From positions 3,460,334 to 3,524,333 of the forward strand of contig NC_057863.1 in the NCBI RefSeq assembly GCF_019393635.1: a stretch of 64,000 nucleotides of DNA, written 5' to 3'. Positions 1 to 11,444 of this stretch are shown in pieces. Each line of letters starts with the position of its first letter. Within the stretch, counting starts at the first letter, position 1. Made by a program: the position numbers and the translations under genes. Source of the stretch: Dromiciops gliroides. Its lineage: Eukaryota > Chordata > Mammalia > Microbiotheria > Microbiotheriidae. The notes beneath the pieces are model-generated. The model was not told the origin of the DNA. It saw only the letters and a program-made list of their open reading frames with translations, and made no database searches.

Positions 1-470
1 TAGCACTAGAGCTACAGAGCAATCCCTGCTCTCAAGGAGCTCACAGTGTCACATGCAAATCACTAGGTACATATAAGATATATTGACTATAAATGGGAGG
101 TGGTCTCAAGAGGCAGAGTTGGTGAGGGTTAGGGAGTTAGGGAAACCCAACAAAGATGTCTGGGAAAGTGCACTTGAAGGAGTTGGGAGAAGGGGTCAGG
201 GAGCCAGCCCATTGCAGGAGGGATGATGGGAGGAAAGGCCAGAATATGGGAGAGGGTACCAAGAAAGGGAGATTAAAAGTCATCCAGTTTGGGTGAAATG
301 CCAAGGACACGAAGGCATCAGAAGGTTTGGGTTGGAGTTAGGCTTGGGGAAGTCTGGTCAGCAAGGTGGGGTGGAGCAGATAGCAGATGGACTTGAATGC
401 TGAGCCAGGGCTTCAGCCTTGGCTCAGGAGGCAATGGGCAGCCAGTGAAGGTTTGGGAGGAGCCACATAC
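1..470 (+). repeat. ancient interspersed repeat, family not assigned
   Basis: The stretch has the wording of an old dispersed mammalian repeat: 'ctctcaaggagctcacagt', then 'gtacatataagatata', then a G/A-rich body and 'gaggcaatgggcagccagtgaagg' split over 415-450. Related pieces recur near 4926, 8617, 19870, 32450, 48280, 49905, 58220 and 60375. I recognise the family by these recurring phrases but cannot name it with confidence. It may hold the distal part of the LRRC15 5' intron. Confidence 0.55.
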
Positions 471-783
471 TCCTGAGGACAAGAAGAATGGCTTCTGGGC
501 TGTGTGGAAAATAGATGGGCAGGGAACAGCAGCAAGTCCTCACACACAGTCTCAGTGTTCTCTTGGCCATGTTATCAACTTGACTGTACTGGTTCCCAAT
601 GTCAGGCCCTGCTGTTCTGTTTTACTCAGAAGCCCCAGCTGGTTTTGTTTCTTAGTTTTTCAGGGTCAGTACTGGGAGGGAGTGTAGATTGGAGTGGGGA
701 GTGTAAATATGCCTTCGAAAGCTGGTTTGGCCTCGCAGGGATGCTGACCAGTTGGTGGGGGTCCGGTGGGGTCTGTGAATAAC

Positions 784-853
784 CTCTCTCTCTCTCTCTC
801 TGTCTCCTCTCCCCTCTTCCTTCTCCCCTCCCCCCATCTCTCTGCCCCTGCAG
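784..853 (+). promoter_or_regulatory. LRRC15: LRRC15 intron polypyrimidine tract and 3' splice acceptor
   Basis: A (CT)n run followed by about 50 bases of nearly pure pyrimidine ends in CCCCTGCAG at 845-853. The AG at 852-853 lies only four bases before the LRRC15 ATG. This matches the known arrangement of the family, with an untranslated first exon and a single coding exon. The untranslated exon itself is not identified here and may lie left of the window. Confidence 0.75.
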
Positions 854-857
854 TGCC

Positions 858-2603
858 ATGGAGCTGAAGGGCTATGTGCTCTTGGCCGTGGGCCTCCAGG
901 CCCTGGCCCTGGCCTCTTCCTGCCCCAGTGAGTGCACTTGCTCCAAGGCATCCCAGGTGGAGTGCGTGGGAGGACGGATCCTGGTGGTGCCCAGCCCTCT
1001 GCCCTGGGATGCGATGAGCCTGCAGATACTCAACACCCACATCCGAGAGCTGAACTCTCAGCCCTTCCTCAACGCCACGGCTCTTATAGCCCTGCGCATC
1101 GAGAAGAACGAGCTGTCGCAGATCGCGCCCGGCGCCTTCAGCCCTCTGGGCTCCCTGCGCTACCTGAGCCTGGCCAACAACCGTCTGCAGACGCTGCCCG
1201 GCGGCCTGTTCCAGGGCCTGTACAACCTCGAGTCGCTGCTGCTGTCGGGAAACCAGCTGCTGCACGTCAGCCCGGCGCACTTCGTGCCCTTCAGCAACCT
1301 GAAGGAGCTGCAGCTGCACGGTAACCGGCTGGAGCTCATCCCGGACGGCTGCTTCGACAACCTCCCCGGCCTTATCAAGCTGAACCTGGGCCAGAACAAC
1401 CTGGGCCGCCTCTCGCCGCACCTCTTCCAGAGGCTGGGCCAGCTGCAGGTGCTGCGCCTCTCCGAGAACCAGCTGGCGGAGATCCTGCCGGGCACCTTCG
1501 ACGGGCTGGGCAGCCTGCAGGAGCTGGCGCTGCAGCAGAACCAGCTGCGCCACCTGCCGCCGGGCCTCTTCCAGGGCAACGGGCAGCTGGAGAGGCTCTA
1601 CCTGTCTAACAACCAGTTGTCGACGCTGCCGCGAGGCCTCTTCCTGCAGCTGCCGCGCCTCAACCGGCTTACGCTGTTCGCCAACGATCTGCGGGAGCTG
1701 CCGACCGGCCTGTTCGGGCCCATGCCCTACCTGCGGGAGCTCTGGCTCTACGACAACCAGCTCCAGCACATCCCCGACGGCGCTTTCGAACCGCTGACCC
1801 AGCTGCAGGTGCTCGTGCTGAGCCGCAACCAGCTCCAGTCCATCGCCCCTGGCGCCTTCCGAGGCCTGACCTCTCTGCGCGAGCTCTCGCTGCACACCAA
1901 CGCGCTGCAGAACCTCGACGGACAGGTCTTCCGGGCCCTGGTGAGCCTGCAGAACGTGTCCCTGCAGAATAACCGACTTCGTTTTCTGCCTGGCAACCTG
2001 TTCGCCGGCGTCAACGGCCTCACCACCCTGCAGCTGCAGAACAACCAACTGGAGAGCCTGCCCGTGGGCATCTTCGACCACCTGGGCCAGCTGTGCGACG
2101 TGCGGCTCCAGGACAACCCGTGGCGCTGCGACGCTGGCATCGAGCCCCTCCGCGTCTGGCTCCTCACCAACAGCGCCCGGCTGGGCGGCTCGGACCTGCT
2201 CCCTGTGTGCTCTAGCCCGGCCGAGGTCCGGGGCCAGGCCATCATCGTGGTCAACGTCAACGTCAACGTGCTGTCGCCCAGCCCGAGCTACCCTGATGTT
2301 TCCCAGTATCCCGACACCCCCCAGTACCCGGACACATCTCGGTACCCGGACCCCACCTCCATCTCCTACACAACCGAGTACACCACCGTCGAGGAGGACC
2401 AGACCGACCTGACCACCATCGAGGGCACAGGGGATCGGGACGTGTGGGGCATGACCCGCGCCCAGAGCGGCCTGGCCATCGCCGCCATCGTCATCGGCTG
2501 CATCGCGTTGGCCTGCTCCTTGGCGGCCTGCATCTGCTGCTGCTGCTGCAAAAAGCGCAGCCACGCTGTGCTTATGCAGATGAAGGGGCCCAACGAGTGC
2601 TGA
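858..2603 (+). CDS. LRRC15: LRRC15, leucine-rich repeat-containing protein 15
   Basis: An uninterrupted 581-codon frame encodes a type I membrane protein, the same length as human LRRC15 as I recall it. It has a signal peptide (about 1-21), an LRRNT cap with Cys22, Cys26, Cys28 and Cys36, and a solenoid of about fifteen 24-residue LRRs. A C-terminal cap starts at NPWRCD. A short stalk of repeated YPD motifs (YPDVSQYPDTPQYPDTSRYPD-like) is followed by a transmembrane helix at about 535-560, a CICCCCC cluster and a short KKRSHAVLMQMKGPNEC tail. The tail, the AQSGLAIAAIVIG helix and the YPD stalk are diagnostic for LRRC15. In mammals the protein is a cell-surface glycoprotein of stromal and invasive cells. 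The start is fixed by the acceptor four bases upstream and the strong context GCCATGG. The exon is very GC- and CpG-rich, so long antisense frames overlap it. CPN2 follows about 12 kb downstream in the same orientation. Confidence 0.97.
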   Translation: MELKGYVLLAVGLQALALASSCPSECTCSKASQVECVGGRILVVPSPLPWDAMSLQILNTHIRELNSQPFLNATALIALRIEKNELSQIAPGAFSPLGSLRYLSLANNRLQTLPGGLFQGLYNLESLLLSGNQLLHVSPAHFVPFSNLKELQLHGNRLELIPDGCFDNLPGLIKLNLGQNNLGRLSPHLFQRLGQLQVLRLSENQLAEILPGTFDGLGSLQELALQQNQLRHLPPGLFQGNGQLERLYLSNNQLSTLPRGLFLQLPRLNRLTLFANDLRELPTGLFGPMPYLRELWLYDNQLQHIPDGAFEPLTQLQVLVLSRNQLQSIAPGAFRGLTSLRELSLHTNALQNLDGQVFRALVSLQNVSLQNNRLRFLPGNLFAGVNGLTTLQLQNNQLESLPVGIFDHLGQLCDVRLQDNPWRCDAGIEPLRVWLLTNSARLGGSDLLPVCSSPAEVRGQAIIVVNVNVNVLSPSPSYPDVSQYPDTPQYPDTSRYPDPTSISYTTEYTTVEEDQTDLTTIEGTGDRDVWGMTRAQSGLAIAAIVIGCIALACSLAACICCCCCKKRSHAVLMQMKGPNEC

Positions 2604-4650
2604 GGAGGGCGGGAGACCCGCTGGGAAGCGCTCTGGCCAGAGGGCGCCCCGCCAGCCCAGCAATCCAGGCTTTGTGTCCTCTCTCTGGCTCTCTGGGGAC
2701 TGTGGCTCCTTCCTTGGGGACAGGCATGGGGGCTGCGGCTCTAACTGGGCTTTTTCCTTGCGCACGTGAGCAAAAGATGGGTTGGGGGAGGGCGGGTGGA
2801 GACCGTCCTGGGGGCTTGTTCTTCCCTGAGGGACAGAAGCAGCTCTGGGGGCGGGGCCTTCACTCCGGCAAATTCCCTGGGAGAAAGCCAAGTCACTAGT
2901 TGGGAGGCCCCTCCGCCGACCTATCCCAGGGGCTAGATTAACCATGACTTTCCTGGGAACCCCTCACTTGCTCCATAGACTGCGTGAGAAACCTAGCAGC
3001 CCTAGTGAAGGTAGTTCTGTCAAGGGGACTCCCCTCTGGCCGCTCCTCCGCTCCTCCCCCCAAGCAGCAAATCTGTCTTAAGTGGTGGTGGCTTTGACCG
3101 TTCTCGGTCCTCTACATCCTAACTCTCCTTACACCCTCCTGAGATGTCCATGACAGGGTGACTGAGGCTCTGCCCAAGTACAGCATTTAGACGGCGCTGG
3201 CAGAAATCAACCGATCGCAAGTTCTGTGGCAGATTCCGAATGGGGGATGATGTAAAAACAAAAAGGAAAGCCTGTTAGTCCCTTAGCAGGCCAACATATC
3301 AGAATCCAGCGCCTGCTTAGCAAAAAATAATTAGTTAAAATGGGCAACTGCCAGACAGCAAGAGGGGGTCAGCTGCTTCCTTGTGCTATCTTGCTCCCCC
3401 ACCCCTACCCTTGTGTATCTCCTCCCTGGTATGATGCAGTGACCCCTGCCAATCAATGTCCCTGGGGTTCTGTCACTGCCCCTTCTCAACCAAGGGCCAG
3501 TTGTCCTGGGCACAAAGTCTCTGAGGTACAGCAGTGAGCCCTTGCAAGCCCTAAGCCAGAGTTCACCTGCCCTTCATGGCAGGCAGTGTTTGCTTCTTAG
3601 AGAAGTCCCTAGTGGGGCATGTGGTGCCACCAAATCTGTCCACCAGCTCTTCCATCAGAAGGATGGAGAGAAACAAAGATTAAAAAGCACGTGTGCGCAC
3701 ACCCCCACACCCCCACGCACCCCCACACCATAAATGAAAGAATTTCTGGATGTAGAAACATGAATGATTTCCTCTTGAGATTTGAGTCCAGTATTTAAAA
3801 TCAACAACAAAGAAACAAACAGAACATTTTAAGTCTTAAAAAAACAAAACGGGATCAAAATTCTAACCCAGTCTTTTAAAAAATAAAAGCATGAAACGTT
3901 CTGAACGCCACTCAGCACAGTAGTGCCCAAACTCTGCTCACCGACAGCAGCAAGTTCTCTGAACTCTCCCTTCCGCTTCTGGGCTGTGCTGTGGCAGCGC
4001 CAGGGAGGCTGGGCCACCGTTATGCCTGATTCACCGAGGAGAGGCGCTAGAGGACAACATGGAAAACCAAGCAGGCGAGCAAACTTTGGTTTTAGAGTCT
4101 GAGCATCTGGATTCGAATCCTGTCTCTGCTGCTCATTGGCTCCCTGGGTGATCTCAGGCAAGCCCCTTGCCCTCTCTAGGCTCGAGTCTGCTCTCCTGGG
4201 ACAGGACAGGCTGAGGTACTGCTGGCCCTGAATCCGAGGGCCTCCTCTACTTCACAGGTGTCTCCCCTGAGGTCTTGGCTGGGCCCAGGTGGGTAAGAAA
4301 GCCCTTTGGAGAACCAGGGAGAGCACTGGCCCCTTGGGTTGCTGTTCATCCCCTGGACCACGTCCTTCTCTTCTGATCCCACCTGCTGTCTCACTCTCTT
4401 TCCTTTCAGAGAAGGGACAGACCCCACTATTTGGCTGTCCATTTTTATTTCTAGGTTGGGGAAAGTAAAATTGCTTAGAGATGAGATTCTCTAGCTCTAC
4501 TGCCAGTTCTGTGGCTCCCAGCTTCCCTGTCTGCTTATGCCAAGGCTTTGCCTGCACTGACTCCAAATATGGCAGCTGACCCAAAGAAATGGGTCAGCTT
4601 AGGTCTGCTATGACCTTGCCTCCCATCTACTTGTAAGAGTTCACTGGCGG
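2604..4650 (+). other. LRRC15 downstream region, probable 3' UTR in part
   Basis: No coding potential was recognised. A long 3' UTR is plausible for LRRC15. The first AATAAA on the plus strand that I noticed is at 3882-3887, in an A-rich stretch, so it is a weak candidate polyadenylation signal. A C/A-rich microsatellite (alternating CACAC and CCCC) occupies about 3693-3728. MIR-like fragments may be present near 4080-4170. Confidence 0.35.
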
Positions 4651-4657
4651 GGGGGGG

Positions 4658-4812
4658 GGGGGCAGCTAGGTGGCACAGTGGATAAAGCACTGGTCCTGGA
4701 TTCAGGAAGACCCGAGTTCAAATTTGACCCCAGACACTTGACACTTACTAGCTGTGTGACCCTGGGCAAGTCATTTAACCCTCATTGCCCTGAAACCTCC
4801 CCCCCCCCAAAG
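4658..4812 (+). mobile_element. marsupial tRNA-derived SINE (WSINE1/WALLSI type)
   Basis: A near full-length copy begins GGGGCAGCTAGGTGGCACAG and continues through GGATTCAGGAAGACC, GAGTTCAAAT, AGCTGTGTGACCCTGGGCAA and TTAACCCTCATTGCCC. It is preceded by a run of about 14 G and followed by a C run, both unusual flanks. The copy is little diverged. Confidence 0.85.
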
Positions 4813-4925
4813 AAATCAGCACACATGGCCACCCTTAAGCATGGTGGTGCTCATTACAGCTTCAATCTTTCCCTGAAAAGTGGATCCCAGTGACAAGCCA
4901 GAGAAACGTTGGTGTCCAGATAGCA

Positions 4926-5060
4926 ATTAAGAATTTGTTGAGTGCCTGCTGTGTGCCAGGAGCCGGGAGAGGCACTGGTGGTACAAAGACCAAAACAAGA
5001 CAGCCCCTGTCCTCAAGGAACTTATAGTCTATCAGGGGAGACAATGGTGGAGGGGCCCAA
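4926..5060 (+). repeat. fragment of the unassigned ancient repeat
   Basis: Contains 'gagtgcctgctgtgtgccag', 'acagcccctgtcctcaagga' and 'cttatagtctatcagggg', the 5' part of the dispersed element also seen at the left edge of the window. Confidence 0.5.
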
Positions 5061-5249
5061 GGGCCACTCTCCTCTATTTGACAAGTACTGGGGTTGCAGC
5101 CAGTTCTTTCTAGGCCTGACTTAGAGCCAGCCTGTCTTTTGTTGTTCATGATTCTCCGCCCTCTCCTTAGCTTGGCTTTTGGAAGGGCTGGGCACTCAGC
5201 ACTCCAGGGCACTCCAGGCATGGAGAAGGCCGTCTTTTCCGAACTCTTC

Positions 5250-5400
5250 ATTTAACAGATGGGGAAACAGAGGCCCGAGGAGAAGAAATGCCTTGTCCAA
5301 AGTCACCCAGGTAGCCGGTAGAAGTCACAGATTGAACAAAGGCTCCATCTTCACTGTCCCTTGCTGCTGCTGCTGCTGCTCTGACGAAACAAAGATCCAA
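5250..5400 (-). mobile_element. MIR-like SINE fragment plus short (CTG)n
   Basis: The phrase 'acagatggggaaacagaggc' followed by 'caaagtcacccaggtagc' is the reverse complement of the MIR core. A short CTG run (about six units) lies at 5364-5381, just downstream. Confidence 0.55.
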
Positions 5401-7250
5401 GAATGTGGGTGGTGACCAATACCCTCTCACGGGCAGATTTGACAAGGGAGTGAGCCTGGGCAAGGCTAATTGTGGCTTCTGAGAGCACCCCCCACCGAAA
5501 AGTCAGACGAGTAGTAGGGGCAGAGACAGGTCTGTGAGGGTGAATCCAGATGGCGGCGGATAGACTGGCAGCCTACTGACATTGTTCCCTCTTCTGTGGC
5601 AGTGTGCCTTCGGGAAGGGTTTCCGTCAGTCCTACGTGGAAGGCCAGGACTGGGGGACCAGAGCCACCTCGGGTAGCGTGAAGGCTTGACAGGCCCCCAG
5701 GAGTTGCAGTTGGGAGGGGGCTCCTGGCATTGACTTTGGCTCATGGGGAAGGAAGGAAGAGGAGGCTGCCTTGGTTAGCTGATCATCCTGATACTTGCAA
5801 ACCCATCATTGTCTCCAACCTTCAAGTGAATCCCTGAGTGAGGGGGCCCTCCCTTGTGTGGGCTGGGGAGAAGCCTGAAGGCTGGCACACCCTGTAAGAA
5901 GCTGGATGGGCTTTGAGCCCCTTGGGCCTGTGGGTTAGTGGGTGTGTGGGGTGTCTCTCCTGGCCCAGCTCTCATCACCCTCTGAAATGGAGCAAAGGTG
6001 GGATATGGTCTCCTTTTCTTTGTGCCTGCCTCCTTCTGAAATGACTCATTCTTGGTCCTAACACAGCACAGACTCTCTGTCTGGGGAGTCCGTGTTCTGT
6101 GCACCTCCTCTCTTGTCATACTCCAGGGATTTCTGGCTCACATCACCAGGCCTCTTCATCTTGGTAGACAGTTTTCTGACGTCTTGGGGCCTGACCAGTA
6201 CATCAGTCTTGTCCTGCCCCCAACCTGAATCCTGAGTGAGCTCTCACATGGCCAGGCCTAAGGCTTGAAGGCCTCTCTTGGTCAGAACACACTAGAGCTT
6301 AAGATCAGCTCATTGGCAGAACCTTCAAGAACCCAGGGTCCCCTCCTCCCCACAATGAGTTTACTTCATCAACACAATTTATGTGCTTTGGAATAAAGAA
6401 ATCCAAAGACGTTTTCCTTGAATTAGCCCTGTTCCAATTGCTGCTTCTTGGGCCTGAAAGCTTTTGAGATGTCAGTGACCAGGGTCCTCTTCTAAGCTTT
6501 GAGGGTCCAGGAGCCCATGAAGGTACCCCTTGTACCTCAGATAGCATGAAGGCTTGGCACGGCTCCAGAGATGTCCAAGCTGTGGGAGGCTGGAACAACC
6601 AAGAAGGTGAAGAGAGACCCCGGAGCTCCACAGAGCTCAAGGTACCCTGCCCCCTTTCTCAGGGGAATCCCATCTTTATGTCTCAGAACAGAGAGGATGG
6701 GTCTAACCCTATCAGCTATTCCTCAGTATTCTGCTCATCTGAATGAATGGTTCCCATCAGCCCCCAGCCTTTGGCTGCTTCCCAGGTCTCAGATTCACTC
6801 ACTCAGCCTAGTCAGCTGGGGCTAGCCTTTCCCTGGCTTGCAGTTGCTTCTCGTTCCAGGTCCTCCGGGATTAATCAGCTGGGCGTCCTGGAGGGCAGGG
6901 TTGGGGATGTGTCTTTCTCTAGACTCTCCTGGTGTCAGATGTGGTGTGATAGATACATAATAAAGGACATACCTGGAACGGAGTGGCTTGGATTCATTTG
7001 GGGGGCCAGATTTCACCTATGCTGACCAGGTGCTAAGGTGTGTGTGTGAGAGCCAGGAGGGCTGTCCATGATTCCTTGAAGCTGAGGAACTTGGGCAGGC
7101 AGTCGGGCAGAGGCCGCAAGCCAGGTGGGAACATGGCACAATGTGGGCTCTGGAATCTGAGGCGTAGAGAGGTGGAGAGATTGAGGCTCATCCTCTTGCT
7201 TCCCCACCACATCATCAAGATCCAAGGCCAAGAAGAGCCATTTTTTCCAA
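5401..7250. other. gene-free stretch between LRRC15 and CPN2
   Basis: Only short chance frames occur. I recognise no exon, RNA gene or intact repeat. The untranslated first exon and promoter of CPN2 should lie somewhere between LRRC15 and 14.6 kb, but I cannot place them from sequence alone. Confidence 0.4.
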
Positions 7251-7430
7251 GCAGCAGGTCCTGCTTAGTGACGAGGTGCGCTAACACCATGTTAAGCACT
7301 TTATGATTAACTCATTGAATTCTCACAACCCTGTGAGGTTCGTGCTGTTAATCTCTGGCAAGCGTCTGTGGCTGCATTTGAACTCAGGTTATCCTGCCTC
7401 CAGGCCCAGAGCTCTACTGACTGCACCCCC
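7250..7430 (-). mobile_element. MIR-like SINE, reverse orientation
   Basis: 'gttaagcactttatgattaa', 'ctcacaaccctgtgaggt' and 'gcatttgaactcaggttat' in this order match a reverse-strand MIR-class element, moderately diverged. Confidence 0.6.
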
Positions 7431-8366
7431 CGCTGGCCTTTGAAATCCCTTCCATGCCTGAGGGACTGAGGTTCTGGGCTACAAAATCCAAGGGGGGAAC
7501 CGGACACGCAGCCCAGTGAAGCACAGGGAAGGAAGGAAGGCTCACAGAATGAAAAATGTGGCGTTCAGCAAGGGCAGAGCTCTGGCCCTTGGCTAGTGCC
7601 GCCCCGCCCCGAAGACAGTGCACGTGACCTTGCCCCCATTTTGGGGGTGTGGGGGCATTCAGGAAGACCAGCATCTCTGGTGGGAGGGCTGCTCATCTCC
7701 CTTGGGTGCCCCCCTTCACCCAACTCTCCCCTGTGGCTCCAAGCCGCTGTAGCACTCTCAGCAGTCACATCTCTATAAACCATCTTGGCAGATGAGCTAA
7801 ACCAGGTTGTGGGTAACCAGGGGCCTCAAACCTGCCCGTGAGTCAGGGGGATGTCTACCTCAAATAGTGGAATGAAAGCAATTTGTTCTAATGGCCTGAA
7901 GGTGGCCGAGGGTCAGACATGGAAAATGCCAAGGTCAGCTGATCATCCCAGGGCTGCCCCTGGGGGCCTCTCACCAGCCCGGCTGCCCACTTCTGCATCC
8001 TTTCCAGCGTAGTTCATTCAGTTCACCTTTCTGAAGTGTCTGGTCCAAGCTGTGGCATAGGCGGCCTGAGTCAGGGCCATGGACTGAGAGGTGCCCTGCA
8101 GGCCACCTGCCTGGGCACTTGGCCATTCCACCCAGGGATACCAGTAAATGACCTAGAAGATTCCTGGGCTGCTGGGGGAGGAGTGTCCCTCGGGGCTGCT
8201 TTTCCCTGTAGCCCTGATAAGAGCTTTGTTTGTTTTTCCCTGACCTGTATGTACTTAACTCTATTTATTCCATGGTCCTTTTGAGCCAGGGGAGTGCAGG
8301 GAATTGGAAACCATTCCCTGGGGGGAGGAGGGAGGATGGATATTCTGAGAGGGGACAACCATCTGT
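7431..8366. other. gene-free stretch
   Basis: Mixed unique sequence without recognised exon or repeat. The longest frames are short and show no protein family features. Confidence 0.35.
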
Positions 8367-8528
8367 TTTTGTTTTTTTGTTTTTTGTGGGTTTTTTTGGT
8401 GAGGCAATTGGGGTTAAGTGACTTGCCCAGGGTCACACAATAAGTGTCAAGGGTCTGTGGTAGGATTTGAACTCAGGTCCTCCTGAATCCAGGGCCGGTG
8501 CTCTATCCACTGCACCACCTAGCTGCCC
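8367..8528 (-). mobile_element. marsupial tRNA-derived SINE
   Basis: Reverse-strand copy: a T-rich tail (8367-8399), then GAGGCAATTGGGGTTAAGTG, CTTGCCCAGGGTCACACA, GGTCCTCCTGAATCCAGGG and CACCTAGCTGCCC. The imperfect flanks 'acaaccatctg' and 'gcaacaatctg' are a likely target-site duplication. Confidence 0.85.
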
Positions 8529-8616
8529 AGGGGGGCAACAATCTGGAACAATGAACAATCCCTCCAGGGATCCCTAGGTCCTTCAGCTTGGTCCCATGAG
8601 CATCTGATATAACTGC

Positions 8617-8690
8617 CAGTCAGTCAATAGGCATTCATTAAGCACCTACTATGCACCAAGCACCATGCTAAGCTCTCCAGGGTGCACCCT
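8617..8690 (+). repeat. fragment of the unassigned ancient repeat
   Basis: 'cattaagcacctactatgca' and 'agcaccatgctaagctct' are the start of the dispersed element. Confidence 0.5.
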
Positions 8691-8804
8691 GGAGAAGTTA
8701 TACATGAGGATATGAGCTGTGGGCTCTGCCCGCTTCAGTTCCATAAGAGACTTCCACAAGGTGGCTGCTTCTTCCCCAAAACCTGTAGTGAAAAGTGCTC
8801 ACTC

Positions 8805-8814
8805 AAAAAAAAAA

Positions 8815-8866
<52 letters not shown>

Positions 8867-8979
8867 AAAGAAAAGAAAAGAAAAGGAAAGGAAAGGAAAG
8901 GAAAGGAAAGGAAAGGAAAGGAAAGGAAAGGAAAGGAAAGGAAAGGAAAGGAAAGGAAAGGAAAGGAAAGGAAAAAAAA
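8805..8979 (+). repeat. A-tail-derived (GAAA)n/(GGAAA)n tract with flanking direct repeats
   Basis: A purine tract runs from pure A through about 12 GAAA units and a few GAAAA units to about 20 GGAAA units. It is bracketed by a perfect 15-bp direct repeat, GAAAAGTGCTCACTC, at 8790-8804 and 8980-8994. The flanks look like a target-site duplication, yet no SINE or LINE body lies between them. Confidence 0.8.
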
Positions 8980-8994
8980 GAAAAGTGCTCACTC

Positions 8995-11444
8995 CAGATA
9001 TCATAGAGGAGAGAAAATGGTAGATTTATGCCAGAGACAAGGAGGTTTGGCACTGTTGGCCTGGGCTGGAATCCTAGCTCTGTCACTTGGGTGTCACTGC
9101 CTGTCACTTCCTTCTCTGGGTCTCTACCTGACCTCTCAGGTTGCCTGCCCAGCCTGAGGCCTGTGATGTTCTGAAACCTGTCACTGGGACCTTGGCCGAT
9201 ACCATCCCAGCCTAACAAGGATCTCGCTGGCCCAATGGCCAAGAGCCTTTAGTGCCTCTGGGGGATCTGGAGCCATCTGGACACAGGGAGGGGACTCCCC
9301 TTCCACCTGGCTCCTTCCCTGCCCTTCCCCTGGCCAGCTGAGCTTTGGGCCACCCAGGGGAGCCGGGCTCCAGACGGTGACCAGGAAAAAGCAGGGAGGG
9401 GCATTCATCTTTTCTTCCCTTCCCTTTCTCCACACCTCATTGGGCTTCTCTGACAAGATCACTGGAGGCATCAGGCTGCACTCTTGGCTGTGCTATTTCC
9501 TGGGTGACCTTGGGGGAATCACTCTCTGTACCCTGGTTTTCCTCAGGGCAGGGCAGGAGGAGCTCTAAGGTCATCTGGGCTCTTACTCTGACCCCAAGAA
9601 GCTTGTTGGGAGTGTTGGGTGATAACTGGCTTTTAGAACTTTCCCAAAGGAGTTATCAGAGAGACAGGAGAAAAGAGGGGGTGAGGACTCTTGGCCACTC
9701 CAGGCAGGAGGTCTGGGGCACTGGCTCCCCACCCCAGTCCTCCCCAGCCCATCTCCCAGCCCTGTGCTGCCCCTATGAGGATGAAGGGGATAAGGCGATT
9801 TTTCCTGTGGCTCCTCTGAGGCCCCTTCTGAGGAGCACAGAGTGAGATGAGCCCAGGGCCCTGATTCCCATGAGTACTTGTGGCTGGGCAGGGGGCAGCC
9901 AGGCTCACTGGCTGGTCTCCCAAGGGTGCCTTGCCCAAACTGCCCTCCTTTCAGGTCTGAGCATCAGAGGGCACAGGGTGCTGTCTAGGGGTTGGGCCTA
10001 GGAATCATTGACCCACTGGCTCTTGGCTCAGGGACTGGTAAACATTGACATGCTGGCGAACATGCAGTTCCCATCTCCCTGGTCACAAGGAAGAAGAACT
10101 TGCGGCCTCACTTCTTGCCTGGACTGCCTCCGCCCCACATGGTAGGCCTCACCTCTCCTTTCTCCGTCTCCTCCTGTCCTGTCTGGTCCTGTTGAGTCCT
10201 GTCCGATTACTGTGCACCGAGGGGTGTGTCCCAGGCCTCGTTGGGCTGTCCTGGTCGTCCTAAGTATGGGGCTTTTGGGGAGACCATTAGAAGGCAGAGG
10301 CTGAGGGGCTGGGGAGGGAAGGGGCTGGCCGTTGTCAGTGTCCCGGGGCTTTCTCAGCTTCCAGTCATGGGGATTGCTGACGTGCTGCGGGGGGTGGTGG
10401 GCAGACCCCTTGGCTAAGGCCTGGGGCCAGGCTGATATGGGAAGTCCAACTCTTCCGGTCTTGGCTGTCCAGGACCACCTGGTTCTTAAACTACTGAGTC
10501 TCTTTCTCCGGGAAGCTCACTCATCCTTGCCCTGTTCCCCCCTTCCAGGTAGAGAGGGAGTTATCATCGAAGCCACACAGGAAAGGAAACTGAGGCCCAG
10601 AGAGAAGCCTCCCCAGGCTCATGTGGTGAGTGAATAGCGTCTTGCTGACCAACAGAAGTGTGGGGGGGTGTCCTGGGATTTCAGAGTAGCCTCTTTTGAG
10701 ACAATGGACAGGGAATGAGAGGAGCTGAGCAGTCGTCCCTCCCACCCCACCCCCAGTCTCCCTTGGGGCTCCTTGTATGGGCTCCCTGTTTGGAGGCCTG
10801 GCTGCCAAGTGGGCTGGGGTCCTGCAAAGAGATGAATGGGACAGAGCAGTGAGGACAGAGCCTCCCCAGGCAGCAGACAACAATGGCGCCCCGCCTCACC
10901 TCGCCTCCCCTTGATGAGAACATGGAATGTTTTGCGGGCTTGACTCAAACAGCTTTTTTTTGCTGGCTTTTGCAAAAAAAAAAATGCACAAACCGTCACC
11001 TCAAATGAGAACCAGGCAGCTTTGTGGCTGTACCCCAAAGGCTTGGCCTTCAGCCACCCCCAGCATTCTCATAGCTGGGACGGGGCACATTCCTCCTTCC
11101 CTCCCTCCCCCTCAGAATCCTTGGTGGCCCTTCTAGAAGGTGGGCTGCTTCATCCTGGGGGGGATGTCTGGGGGTGGGGGGCCCCAGGCTCCTGGGCCTC
11201 ACTGGCAAAGTGTAGGCTTCTCCTGAATAGGAAGGAAGGAACAAGAAAACAGTCTGAGGGGAGGAATGTGACCTCATGGCTCATTCCTTCCTTACCTTCC
11301 ATGAGGCCATGCTTCTGTCCCACACTCCCTTGACGGGGAGCTCACCACCTTCCGATGCACCCCACCCCGGTTCCTACTGAACTCTCCAGCATTATGGGCA
11401 TCACCCCTCAGCTTCCTGCATCTACTCCCTCAGCTTTGCCATTC
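8995..11444. other. gene-free stretch with MIR scraps
   Basis: MIR-like scraps occur at about 9470-9560 (plus) and 10555-10630 (minus, 'aaggaaactgaggcccagag'). Otherwise I see no exon or repeat. Confidence 0.35.

Noticed and set aside
666-2945. 759-codon open frame on the minus strand across LRRC15
   Set aside because: It is the mirror of the GC-rich LRR exon. Codon bias and the 24-residue repeat keep the opposite strand open; its translation is Gln/Ala/Arg/Val-rich with no family features.
4649-4661. G run next to a SINE considered as a functional G-quadruplex
   Set aside because: Several SINE copies here (16625, 43.5 kb region, 50291) abut G or C runs; more likely homopolymer drift or an assembly effect than a signal.
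8682-9242. Lys/Glu/Arg- and Phe/Leu/Ser-repeat frames on both strands
   Set aside because: Translations of the GAAA/GGAAA tract.
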